DNA from: Antedon mediterranea
Taxonomy: Eukaryota > Echinodermata > Crinoidea > Comatulida > Antedonidae
DNA length: 64,000 bases
Direction of reading: 5' to 3'
NCBI RefSeq assembly: GCF_964355755.1
Contig: NC_092677.1
Location: 11,926,601 to 11,990,600 of the forward strand
Of this stretch, positions 48,699 to 60,600 are shown piece after piece; position 1 is the stretch's first letter, and each line of letters opens with the position of its first letter. The notes beneath the pieces are model-generated. The model did no database searches. It was given only the letters and a program-made list of their open reading frames with translations, and was not told where the DNA came from. Made by a program: the position numbers and the translations under genes.

Positions 48699-49307
48699 TC
48701 ATTGATCATTTATAAATTTGTTGGTACAGGTACCAAGAACCATCATTTCTTCGTATTTCTTCATCATAATTCGCTGGTTCACCAGCGGATGTTTGTAGGC
48801 CGCCATTACGCACGACTCAAATGGATCCGTTTCTCCACATGGTCCCAGAATGACAGAATTACGTAGATGGATAGATGTAATGTTACTTAGATCAGCCAGT
48901 CGTTTCTTGTAGACTTCGGTGCATTGGTCCGCTCCTGGATGTGCAAAGTCTATGCGATTTGTTGTTGCGTCTGGTGGAGGAAGTGCGCCTTCTGGTAAAA
49001 TCTGAAAACAAGTATGCAACATATTAAATTAAATTTAACAAATACATCAATGAACAATTATATTAGACTCTCTTTACTAAAAGCAGAGTAATTTTAGTCT
49101 TCCCTGCTAAAAGTAAAAAATCATTTGAATTTTCTATACCTGTGCTGTCGCTGGAGGAGTTGCCATTTTGGCTTTTGCAATTCTCATTTGATCTATATTT
49201 TTGCCATCCATATAATCTTTGTAATAAGAAGTAACAAGCGGGAGCTGTTCTGTCCCAAGACAAATATTGGTCCGTCGTTGTTGTTGGTTCTTTTCATTAG
49301 CATTCAT
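48699..49307 (-). CDS. uncharacterised 156-aa protein, two exons
   Basis: Exon 1 is 49307-49140 (56 codons, donor GTATAG, phase 0); exon 2 is 49001-48699 (100 codons and stop; acceptor TTTTCAG). I do not recognise the family. The protein is soluble-looking, has no signal peptide or membrane segment, is Met-rich, and contains LPLVTSYYKDYMDGK, a LPEGALPPPDATTNRIDF stretch and a Cys-containing C-terminal half. An AATAAA at 48630-48635 (minus strand) follows the stop. It is head to head with the RIIa-domain gene, whose coding start is 804 bp away. Shared expression in cilia or sperm is possible but only inferred from the neighbour. Confidence 0.75.
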
Positions 49308-50110
49308 TTTTTATTGGGTTTCTAACTGTTCACTAAATCCACCAAATCTACTACGCCAATAATAAGTTGATTACTTACTACTTATCACCATGGCACTATC
49401 AAGGTCTTATAAAACTCGTCACCTGGCCTACCGTTTCGATGGACGCGTTGCTTTTTGATTGGTCGAGGAACAGAAACGCAGGATGAGGAGGAACGACACG
49501 CGACGCGACTACGAAACTTTACTAAACGTTGGTGGCACACTCAATAGCAACAAGAAACTTTTTCCACGATTTTTACTTTATTATTTCCATTTGTTGGTTC
49601 ATAAATACAACTCATTTATTAGCTAATAAAATGTAAGTCTATAATATATTTAGCACTTAATAATAAGTGCACGGTAAAATCGTACGGGCCGTCTTCAGTT
49701 CAGCAGGCAGGCCCAGCCAGCGTGATGCAGCAGGTGGTGGGCGAATGGGTGTGCGTGTGTGTTCTTTCTGCTGCAGCTTCTCAACAATAAGTATTGACAA
49801 TACCACTTTTAGTTAAGCCTAGGCCTAGATAGTTAAGCCTAGGCCTAGATACCCAAGGCCTAGTTTACTTTTTAAAAGTACAGTTTTTAATTTAACTAAG
49901 CACTGGAAGTCAAAGTAACACTTACGTACCTAAAACCCATGATGAAACACGCTAGGATTTAGGAAGTAGTAAAATAAAAAGAGATTTCATGTTTATTGTT
50001 AAATTATAAATTAATATTTTTTTCCTTTTTAACTGCTCTTCTCAAACTGTAAAACTGGTTTTTTTTCTGTACTTCTTAGAATTCACTAAATCAGAAAGCT
50101 GCAAACAACA

Positions 50111-51176
50111 ATGAACAGATCAGCTGTGAGAACCAATCAAGATGTGTCAGTACAGTATGGTACTGTAGATTTGGCAATACCACCAGGCTTTCGTAACATC
50201 CTCCAACTAATTGGTCATCAAGTTTTGAAATTCCAACAACCAGGAGAGATCACCCACTTTATTGCGGACTACCTCCAAAAACTACTAGCAATGAGGGAGA
50301 GTATGTATTCTTTCCCCAAATATGATGGGCTCACAAGGCTATTTTAAGTCCAGAGAAAAGCTTTAAACTGGTCGCATAAACCATCGTAACTAACTGGCGG
50401 CATAGTGTAGGCTTACTGTACTTACTTTAATTTAACAAACCAGATAACATTTTGAAATGCCTGGATCTTCCAAAATATAAATAAAATGTAAATGTTCTTT
50501 TGTATTAAAACAGCAACAGGCTACGACCCAGTGATACATGGCGACATGCTTGAAAGAATACAAGCATATTATTATCAGTTGTACAGCAGTGAGCTTAAAG
50601 AGGCATCACGATCTGCCACACATGCTACTACTTATGATGGTAAAAACTCTATTCTAATTAAGCAGAGTAATAAATAGCAACATATTACTCACTCATTTTA
50701 ACACATTTGAGGAAGAGGATGTTGCAGATCCCATAACTTTGAATATAGGTACCACCAACAATTATTTATTTCTATGATTTGTTTTATATATAGAAGAGGA
50801 AGTTTCAGATGAAGATGATTTTGTAGCAGAGTTTGAGGAAGATGATGCTGGAGAACTGGAGAATTTAATGGCACCACCAGAAGAGGCAGTTGCATCACCA
50901 GATAGTAAAGTAACAGAAGACGACACTGCAGTTGATAATATGGCAGTAACAGAAGACGCAGCTGCAGTTGATAATATGGCAGTAACATCCGCTGTTGGTG
51001 CAGTTGATAACGCGGAAGAAGCAGAACAAACGGCAGTAGGAGAAGACACACCAAGTGCAGTGGAAGAGCCTGTGAAAGAGAAAGAGGTTGCGAAGGAAAC
51101 ACAAGATGTGACCAGTGATGGAGAAAGAGAAGAAAAGTCTGGCAATATGGATGCAAGTTCTGAAGAAACCAAGTGA
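50111..51176 (+). CDS. CABYR/SPA17-like RIIa docking-domain protein, 232 aa
   Basis: Exons 50111-50300, 50514-50639 and 50794-51176 (TGA). Residues 24-63 (IPPGFRNILQLIGHQVL...IADYLQKLLAMRE) match the RIIa dimerisation/docking domain of protein kinase A regulatory subunits, SPA17, CABYR and ropporin. These proteins bind AKAP helices in the fibrous sheath and radial spokes of sperm flagella and cilia. The middle exon may form a helix; the last exon is very acidic, with three imperfect copies of an A-V-D-N-x-A-V-T-(E/S) unit and a Glu/Lys-rich end. No IQ motif was seen, so CABYR is a closer comparison than SPA17. The acceptor at 50090 shows that a non-coding exon lies upstream. AATAAA at 51315-51320. 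Confidence 0.82.
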
Positions 51177-51314
51177 CCGATGTAGAGATGGCAGATTGCT
51201 ACGACCCATGGTATTTCTACTTCTTGAAAATAGTGGGTGAATTTTTGTTTCATAGTTGCAATAATTAAGGAATGAATGTTATTTATTACAATCTGTACAT
51301 AAACCAGAGTAATC

Positions 51315-51320
51315 AAATAA
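51315..51320 (+). terminator. poly(A) signal of the RIIa-domain gene
   Basis: AATAAA 139 bases after the TGA at 51176, in an AT-rich context. Confidence 0.55.
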
Positions 51321-51914
51321 ATCTTATAATTAAAATAACCATTATCATTTAATGTTGTTTTTCATCTTCTAATAATTTAATTAGGGTATTACTGAAAGCA
51401 AGGCAATCTCTTGAGCTCATTACCATCAACGAATGTACTGCAAACATACCTCGGCAACCGTGTCATCTACTTCAAAATAGTGGGTGTGGCTGAGTTTAGC
51501 CTAATATTCTATCTTGTGCATTGTAATTATCAAAATTAGAGGGAGGGGTGTGGTGGCTGGGACCCCATTGGATATGCATATGTACCAGTTTAGTACATAC
51601 TACCTTTTCTGATAAAGTAAAGACAGTGTTTATTTATGTTCTTCACTAGATGGTTTAATACACATTGTATTGTATACACAGAGAAGGAATTGATTGTACT
51701 AATAATACTATGCTTCCTAATACCACGGAGAAATTGGTTTATTCGTGCTAACTACAGGATGCTATCTAAATTAATAATATTATATACAATGATTTCTCTA
51801 AATACTAACCATTTTTAGCTCATAATTCTGCAAAATTAATTAACCTGTTTTTACATTCATCATGATTACAAACTATTGATTTCAGTTTTGCTAAATATAA
51901 ATTAAAAAATAAAT

Positions 51915-52048
51915 GTAAAGCTCTGTATACACTATCAAACTTTATGTGATGTGCCCATATATGGACATGATGATGACATACCACTACCATATTTGGGCAC
52001 ATCAAACTTTTTTTGTCAAAGTAGTTTGATAGTGTAGACAAAGCTTTA
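51915..52048. mobile_element. 'CTCTGTCTACACTATC' MITE, copy I
   Basis: Ends TAAAGCTCTGTATACACTAT and GTTTGATAGTGTAGACAAAG with one CACTACCATATTTGGGCAC unit. One of the best-preserved copies. Confidence 0.82.
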
Positions 52049-53368
52049 AGAACAGGTCAGAATACCCTGTCATACTTTTTGGGCATGAAAAACAGTTAAA
52101 AAAAATAAAACTGCAAGACATTTAATTGTTACAGTTATTACTAAGTGGAAATTGAATTATTGTTTTTCAAGCACATGGATTAAACATCATAAAATAAATT
52201 TAACAATAAAAAATTGGTTAGCACTATTTAAAAAAAAAACTTTTAAAAAGAAAACTGAACGTTTTAAATTAAAACAAAATAACATTTATTACGCTCAGCT
52301 GACACCTTGGCTAAGCTTGGCTTAAACACAATTTAACAAACGAATGTCCTTACTTAGAATAAACATTGCAAAATCTGGAATTTGTCCATGCTAATGAAAA
52401 AATGTATATACTTGATCTATTGACCATAACACAACATCAATAATTGTTAATATTAATATCTACAGGTTGAAAAAATATTAATTTATATAGATCTATTCTA
52501 TAATTTAATGGTCCATTGGTGATGATAAAAAATATAAATATTACACATCATATTAATGTTACATAGGAATGTATTCCAACTAATGTTAAATTATGGCATT
52601 ATTTTTCACTTTGCACGCACATACATACAGTAGAAGTTTAAGCACAGTCAACACAATCACATTGCAAACATAAGTCCATCTACCTGAGGATAAATGGATT
52701 ACATTATTTAAACGCAGAACTGTTGGATACAAACTGGTAAACCTGGCATTAACATTTAGATTTGATCAAGTTTGGTTTAGCTAGACCAATATGCAGTGCA
52801 TTGGCCTCCATTAAAAATCTGTTGAAAATTTGAGAAGGTGCTTAAAATATCCCAAGATTAGCTTATACTTGAATTAGAAAAATGTTACTGGTTTTTCTTT
52901 GTAAATGTAATAATATGTAAAGGCACAGACAAGGCAACTCTTCAGTCATTTTGGGGTCTATGCACCCCCCCCCCCCCCCCCAAAACATATTTCCAGCAGT
53001 AGGCCTACTAGTAACAAAGTAAACTGTTACAATACAATAGAGTACCCCTTTGAAGCTCCTTGTGCAGTGAGACAAGATTGCAAAAATACAATCTGTTTAT
53101 AGTTTCTTTGTATACCATGTACTATACTTAATACCAATCATTTGCAGAAAATACCCTATTAAAATAGGATTCCACAAATTGCGCATACAATTTGAATTCT
53201 ATTTTGACTATGGTTAATTTTAGTGCAAGTGACAAATAAAATTTCAGTGTTTTCAATTAACATATTTGCATTATGCTCTCACACGTTTACGACTAAGATT
53301 GAGGGGGCTCTCACATACGAGTAACTCACAGTAGCGCCAATATACAGAACACTAACTACACAATATTT

Positions 53369-55751
53369 TCATTGGTCAATTTTTTTACACGATTCAACAC
53401 CCTGTTTTGTAAGTAACTCTACCAAGTTGTCATGAAGCGATTCGCAGATCTTGCGATATCCATTGACCGTAAAGTGCAGGTAGTCGTACATGTCGCGGCA
53501 GTCTATTAGCCCATCCGATTGGACATAATCAGCATCTGTGCTGAAATAATCAGCGTTGGGAATAGTTTCAAGGAACTTTGCAATAAGTACGTTTACAGCA
53601 GAGTTCTTCTCGCGTAAGTGGTTTGGTTTTTGTCCTCTTGGAGGTAGACCCTGTATTGGAAAAAAACACCAACTGATTGCAAACATCCATATATGACCAA
53701 GTATACTGTAGTCCCAGGGGGCTTGTTTAGGAAATTGGGCAAAAATTAGGAGATGGGACTATACTAGGATTGTATATTAATGGAATAACTAAAATCTTAT
53801 GTATGAATTTGTTAGGGTAAATTTGGGTTTGGGATCATATTCAAGCATGGAATTCCTGTATATTCGGTTGAACCTCATTACTCTAGCAAGCACACAAGCT
53901 ATATGCATCTAGGAGGAAATGAGACACATTCTAAGCCACCAACTGTCCATGTGGCTCAAATTTGTATTAAACAGTGGATGAGAGGTGAAGTCAATTGTGC
54001 AGCACTTAATAGGCAGCTGTATTTCAATTTTTACAAATTCATAATTTGAAATTCTAAAAGATATCATCATTCGTGATTGTTTAATTCTCAAATTAAATAT
54101 AAACAGAAAACAACCTACCATGACAACAATATGAGATTGTGGTTGTTTTTCTGAGATGTACTTAACGATAGCTTCAACGCCACCTGCTACCTGATCCACG
54201 GTATGTTCATGATTATTGGTTCCAACTAAAAGCACAATTACCTGTAAAACAATTGAATAGATATTAATTCCAGACCATATCTTAAATCTTTTTTTTTTAA
54301 TTATTGGACGGCAGTGACATTTTTACAGATCCACAACTTGCACAACTTTGTTGACTATATTTATTTGTTTGTAACATGTCTATATAATCTGTGAATTTAA
54401 AATTACAACTGGAAAACCAATGGACAGAGGATAGTACCTAATGGTACTTTGCAGCTACTGAACAAATCTACACACTGGGATTGGGTCCAGGTGAACAATT
54501 TAAAGGGTGCATTAAGAAAAATGTGTCTTGTTTAACTGTGACTGTACTATATACCTTAGGCGAGATATTCTCTAATTCTCCATTCTGCACTCGCCATAGC
54601 ACATGTTGTGTGGCATCACCTCCAATGCCAAAATTAAGGCTATGTAAAGGCACAAACATCTCATTCCAAATCTAAATGAAATTATAAAGAAAAAAATATA
54701 CAAAATCATCTGGATTGTTCGGATCCAGCAATATATTTCTGGTGTAACAGAGAAAAACTGTTTTGAGACATTTAACTTTTAAGTAAGTGGGTATTCTTCC
54801 AATTTCTGTGAGTGATAACTTGGCTAAAATCATTTTTACATTACTAAAAATACAAAAATGTGTATTAATGAATAGTGACTTACTGTGGATTGTTCTAAGA
54901 GTTGAATAAGTGAATCACCTATAAATAACACATCTGGTTCTTTCTCATGTGCTGCAGCTACATATCTATCATGCTGTAAAGGTATAAATATTATTATTAA
55001 ATTTATAAATATAACAATCACTACTTTTCAGAATCAAAAATAATTCACACTATATACTGTATGTACTATTAATGGAAATAATTTTTATTTCTCATTTGTT
55101 TAAATATTATTAGTAATAAGTCATTAACAAAACTTAACAAGAAAAATATCAATACCATATGAAAGCCCCAGTGGTCTATAGTAATGGTTAGGGCATCTGC
55201 ATATCAAGCAAAAGGTTCCGGATTTAAATCGGCCGACGGAGAGGCAACTTTTTCTCATTCTCACAGATTTCCTAATCTTGACTTAATCGTTTCAAATTAA
55301 TTAATTTATATTTTTATAAATAAAAAGACGCCAGACTCAAGACATTCCATTCAAATAAAACGCACACGGACATAGGGCCTCATAGATAGGGCCTATCTAT
55401 ACAATAGTAGTAGGCCTATCATCATAGCAGTAATTATATATAGCTAAAATAGGCTAGGGCCTACCTAGCTATGCTAGAGGTAAGTAAGCGTATCTAGGCC
55501 TAGGCCTAGGCTTATGTACAGACGAAAGATCAAACCGGAAAAGCTACATACAGCACGCCCACCCACACATCATGGATGGGACACAGCTAGCAAGTAGCAA
55601 ACCATATCGGTCACATCCAAAACATAATTTAATCGGCTGAATTCAGCCCTACATTACAGCTTATGCTTACAATACACATCCAACGGCCGTCCCCTTGCAC
55701 ATCTTCAACGGGTACTGGTACAGCTGCCGGGTTTTCACCAACACCCGCCAT
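53369..55751 (-). CDS. PAFAH1B2: platelet-activating factor acetylhydrolase IB catalytic (alpha) subunit, 230 aa
   Basis: Exons 55751-55671, 54973-54884, 54671-54555, 54241-54119, 53650-53369. Length matches the human alpha subunits (229-231 aa). SGNH/GDSL hydrolase that removes the sn-2 acetyl group of platelet-activating factor in the cytosol and pairs with LIS1 (PAFAH1B1). Catalytic Ser48 is in the FIGDS block, the glycine of block II is in NFGIGGDATQHVLWR, Asn of GTNNHE is at about 106, and Asp193/His196 are in DMYDYLH. The N-terminal VEDVQGDGRWM is also conserved. Invertebrates usually have one gene equivalent to both PAFAH1B2 and PAFAH1B3, so the symbol denotes the pair. The start Met fits family length and lies in a Kozak-like AAAATGG. 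Confidence 0.95.
55165..55260 (+). mobile_element. tRNA-derived SINE fragment
   Basis: GTGGTCTATAGTAATGGTTA and GGTTCCGGATTTAAATC resemble box A and box B at tRNA spacing. It is in intron 1 of the PAF acetylhydrolase gene, opposite strand. The body is not clear. Confidence 0.4.
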
Positions 55752-57692
55752 TTTTTTTATCAATTTTCTGTGACTTTTGGTCCTTTAATTTTTGCACACG
55801 AACGATCGCGAGCTCTCGTCCTCGTCGTCACGCTCGAGTTCGCTGCCTGGCCTAGTCTATTAATCCAGACTTACAAGTACTCATCACGCCCATTTTGCAG
55901 TTAAAACAATCCACCAATCGCTGGCGTTCTAATTTTACCGCTTGACTACGGGTAATCAATCGATCCAATGAATAATTAAATCAATTACTCAATCAATTAA
56001 TGCAAATTTATTTTCAATTATCAATCAAAAAGTTTTACAAATTTATATGAATAATAAATCAATTTTTTGATTTTTTGATTTTTTAATTAATTAGAATTAA
56101 AATGATCGATTGAATGTGAATATTTCACAATCGTAAAGAAGTACCAAACTTTTTAAATGTTTTTTTTTTTATAGTAAACGGCAAGTGTAACAAACACTAT
56201 ATACACAAAATGGCTGTATAGCTAATTTTTTATTCATATATTTTCATTTTTATACATAAAAGAGAATAACTAGTAAGCATGTAGGTCCATTCAAACGCAT
56301 CCTTTGCGATTAATACCTGGACTAGTTACATAAAAAAAACACAAAACTACTAAGGTACACTCAGTAGAACACCTAGCCTATTAAGGGAACACCCTTGGGA
56401 CATAACAAAGTTCCCCTTAATACTGGTGTCCTTAAATAAGGATTGACCAGTGTTCAAACATATTATATCCCTGTTTCGTTTCACAGAAGTGTCCCTAACA
56501 AAGGGTTCTACTACAAATTTACAGTGATGATTGAGTGGTGTTTCACCATTCTCATCAAAGGACGTGAACCATTAATTGAATATTAGGTATTTATTGCCAA
56601 CAGTTTTGCCCGACAGATTTAACCACTCAACATACAAAATTCACTTTTGGAACCTAACTAAATAATTAAAATCATTGAAATGACCAATGGTCAAAACAAC
56701 ACGATTTAAACAATTATTGAAAGTCCAAATATTTTTTACCAAAATATCCAACTTAAATATGTATCCCTATAACGTGATATTTGCCATGGAAAGTTTATTT
56801 CAGATACAAAACAGTAAAAACATATTGAACTATTTAACTATATATTTTTTTAATAGTTAATTGATTATCCCAATTTTACTCATTACATTATCCCACGATT
56901 AAACACATATACTGTGAATAAATATGTTTACTAGCAGTACTTTTTGGTAAAAGTTCTGGAATAAAAAATTATAATTAAAACCATTCTGTGTACAAAAAAA
57001 CCATGCTACAAATAAAATCACGATAATCTCAGATACACACCCTTTAAAACATTAAAGTATATTAACCCTGAAAAAATCCTTAATATCGCTATACCAGCGT
57101 ATAATCACACGTTAAAGATACTGATTATCATACTTTATTGGATGAACAAGCACCCAGTCACTTACAAAATGGAACATTTTTTCAAACACCCAACAATTCT
57201 AAGAGAAAATGACTGCTGCTAGGCTAGTGAATTCTTGTGTGCAAGATAAGATACATCATGCCAGAATGTTTTTTTCTACATAGCAGCAAGTACTTTACCC
57301 AAGGGTTATGAAGAATTTCGCCCCATTAACTCCTTATTATTTAAAAATCGTAACCTAACCAGTTAATGATTTTTTCTTCTCAGTGTAGGGGTTAATCCCT
57401 CTAAGAGGCCACAAAGTGTACTTTTTCACACAAGTACGGAACAAATCCATCATATGGACAACAAGGTGATACTAACAAGTAGATTCTTCATCTGATGGAC
57501 ATATGCAAAACAGCTCTGTTGATTGGTCAGTTCACATCGTCATCTCCTAGCAACAGGAGCTTTATAATCTAACCCCTTGTGTATGCACTTATAGTGCTAA
57601 ACTCTTTTACCAAATTTGAAAACACATAAAAGTTCTTTTCCAAAGCTTTTTCAATCATTCTGTACATAGTTTACAAGTGGAATAAGTGTTTT
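55752..57692. other. intergenic between PAFAH1B2 and USF
   Basis: G+C-richer promoter-like DNA up to about 55960, then AT-rich. It holds one CAGTAGAAC MITE (56362-56512). A minus-strand CAATAAA at 57134-57140 could end the USF transcript. Nothing else recognised. Confidence 0.45.
56362..56512. mobile_element. CAGTAGAAC MITE
   Basis: Ends CAGTAGAACACCTAGCC and complement TAGTAGAACCCTTTGTTAGG, with internal GGGAACACCCTTGGGACATA. Same family as 28462-28615. Confidence 0.6.
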
Positions 57693-60600
57693 TCAATTTG
57701 TTATTTCTATCGATCCCTGCTGAGCTCTCAAGAGATTGTTCTCGTGTTTCAGTTCTTCTAGTTGTTGTCGAAGTAGTTCGTTGTCAACTGAAAGCCGTTC
57801 AGTTTCCTTTACGCTTTCGGCCATTCGTGCATTGGCATTTCGCAGATCTTGAATGTAATCAACGGTCTTGCTCAGAATACCACCCTTGCTTTGCTACAAT
57901 GAAACAAATTAACAAATGTTAACAAATACCTCTTTAATTCTTTTATTCCTTTATCTATCAGGCTTTTACAATCATTTTTCATCAGAGTAATTTTGTAGCT
58001 CTGTTTTTTATCTTAAATATTGTTTTCATTTTCTGTGTACTGAAAATTTTGAACAAGTGTATGTCAAATGAATTTTGTATGAAATAGGATGCAGAGAGTG
58101 CACAAATATATTTGGGCATTTTTTTTTTGGGCCAATTAACTTACTTGTCCTTGCTTAGTGTGGTCCTGGTTACAATCTGGCACCAACTTAGAGAGCTTAA
58201 CAATCCAGTTATTAATCTTATCCCTGCGCCTTCTCTCGACTTCATTGTGGGTTGCTCGTCGACGCTCATCCCTAGCAGTTCTTCCGGTATCTAACTTTCT
58301 GTAAAAAATTATTGTCATTTTTATTATGAAATTATTGGTTTTCAATCAAAGTTTATTTACGAGTATATGCAGCAGATAATATTTGTTGCAGTGAATTAAT
58401 GTTTTGTGAACAATAATCGCAATTTGTGTTTAATTGCTCAGTTTAAGTTACATTTCTCTATGGAAATAAACAATTAAAATTTTAAATTAAAACAACGTTC
58501 TTATTAATGTAGCTAACGCCTTACAATAATATCAGATTACATGAACTAATCAATTGATTTAATCCTACAATTCAATAATTAGCATTCATTTAGCAAACGA
58601 AGGTCAACAGATTACTAATGTGAATAAGGACATAAAAGGGATGAGAGCAACGTGACCATGGGTGTGGTAAGCCTGCACACATCACTATTAGTCATGTATG
58701 GACTTGCTCCATCTTTGTGGTTTACTCAGATGGGAACGCAAGTGGAAATGGTCATTACAATAACACACCCAAACTTTGCACTTTTTGAGTCGGCTATTTT
58801 TTCTGCTTTGTCACTTATCAATACAGTACTTGCTCATGTAAAGTTTAGTTTAGGTAGGACTGAGCCTTATCCACTTAAGACTCTTACATTACAAAGTCGT
58901 TTGGTTGAAGAAGGGGGTTTGGGGGAAGAGATGGGGTGGAGAATATTCTCTCAAGTAAGGCTTTTGTACAAAGAAAAATCAACAATTTAGCTCAGTTCAA
59001 TGTAGTTAGAAATAGAACAGAATTTCAAAAATATATTTGATTATTTTATACAACCACCATAATACCAATAATCACCATTGTAATGCCAGCCTGTACAAGA
59101 GAGTATACTTACGGTGTATATTGTGTCCTGGGAGCAATTGTTCGTTGAGATGCGTTCTGCAACACGTCTTGAGGTGACATCATCACATAAAATTGACCTT
59201 AATGAGACAACATACAAAAACTTAGTCATCCATTTAGCAATATCTCACACCATGCTCTGATTACGCAACATACACAATACCAAATGTACTATTGTAAAAT
59301 TGTATATATCATTAATTAATGTATTAGATCATTAATTAATGTGCTAGGGCTAATTAATAGGATACGGGTAATTAACATGCTTTTGATAATTGTGTTATGC
59401 TCTGATATCACCCTCATACTTAAAATATGAAAAAAACAGAGATTGTTGTAATGTCGCCAGTTTGGCGCCAAGTAATCAATTATCAGAATCTAATATTTCA
59501 ATAAATGACTGCTAAAACATTAATAGCTATAGCTCCAACACCTAACGTCTTAAATTATATTATTTGCTATTAAAAGATAATTATCAACTCTATTATAGCA
59601 ATGAATAATATATTTAAGACGATTGTCTTTGATTGTACAGTATTCAAGAAAATTTCAGAAACACATTATTTGAGATTCTTTAACAACAACAAAATTTCTT
59701 TTTTCTTCAAGTTATTTGCTTATTATCAGTAGAAAACCTATAAAGGACAATAAGGTGCCATTAAAGAGTACCCTAATTCTGATTTATTTTTCATAAGTGT
59801 TAAAACTTAAATTCTCCTGCTGCCTCCACCTGTATTTGTTTCTTATCCTCTGAATGTCAGGTATTCCAAAGGAGGGGGTTCTACCATATTTACCACTTAT
59901 TTTAAACATACCTCCAGATTGACTGAGTGAGGCAGAATCTGAGTTCGTAGATGCTTGTCCAGACGTCCCAGATGACGTGATAGCATCGCCACTGACAGCA
60001 GCTGCTGGGAAATAGGTAAACCTTGTCTCACCGGTTTGTGTTTCTGATGTCGGACTGTCTCCATTAAACGGACTCTGGATTACAGCCTAAAAGAATAATT
60101 TTCTTTTTAAAATAGGCTGGGAGAATCAGTTGATACTTGGTCCCAAGGGAACCAACAACTGACGTGGCTAAAAAACGGTTGATCCCGATGGGCAACCAGT
60201 TGAAACACTTTCTACCAGATGTTTGTTCGGCAACCAAGAAATTGAGAAAATCTCAAACCCCTAAAAAATATTAATTCTGCAAGGCCAATAGAAAATCAAC
60301 ATCAAGATAATGTATATTCCGGCAAGTCATAATGTTGAAACATATCATTGAGAATCTGGGTGACACATAATCAGAAAAATATGAATTTATCACATTTAGT
60401 AATGAACAAAGAAATTAACACTGTAGTACTGTAGGCTGTTATCAACCGGAAAACAGGTAAACGTAACCTTGAATCATATTTTGCAGTCATTCTAAATTCA
60501 GCTTCCTGCTAATTCATACATTTATTTATAGTTTTAAATTATAAAAATAAATTAAATAATTGAAATGATATGTTGGCAACAAATAAAAAAAAATATTGAC

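Larger units (their letters stand above)
51177..53368. other. intergenic, AT-rich
   Basis: No gene recognised. It holds a poly(A) signal for the upstream gene, MITE copy I (51915-52048) and a run of 17 C at 52965-52981. The 3' UTR of the PAF acetylhydrolase gene probably occupies its right end. Confidence 0.5.

Noticed and set aside
50698-51316. Minus-strand frames of 104-184 codons, leucine- or serine-rich
   Set aside because: They are shadows of the Glu/Ala-rich last exon of the RIIa-domain gene.
52965-52981. Run of 17 C
   Set aside because: A simple homopolymer with no partner or function that can be supported.
58652-58990. 112-codon plus-strand frame
   Set aside because: Inside a USF intron, no recognisable domain, no splice or start context.
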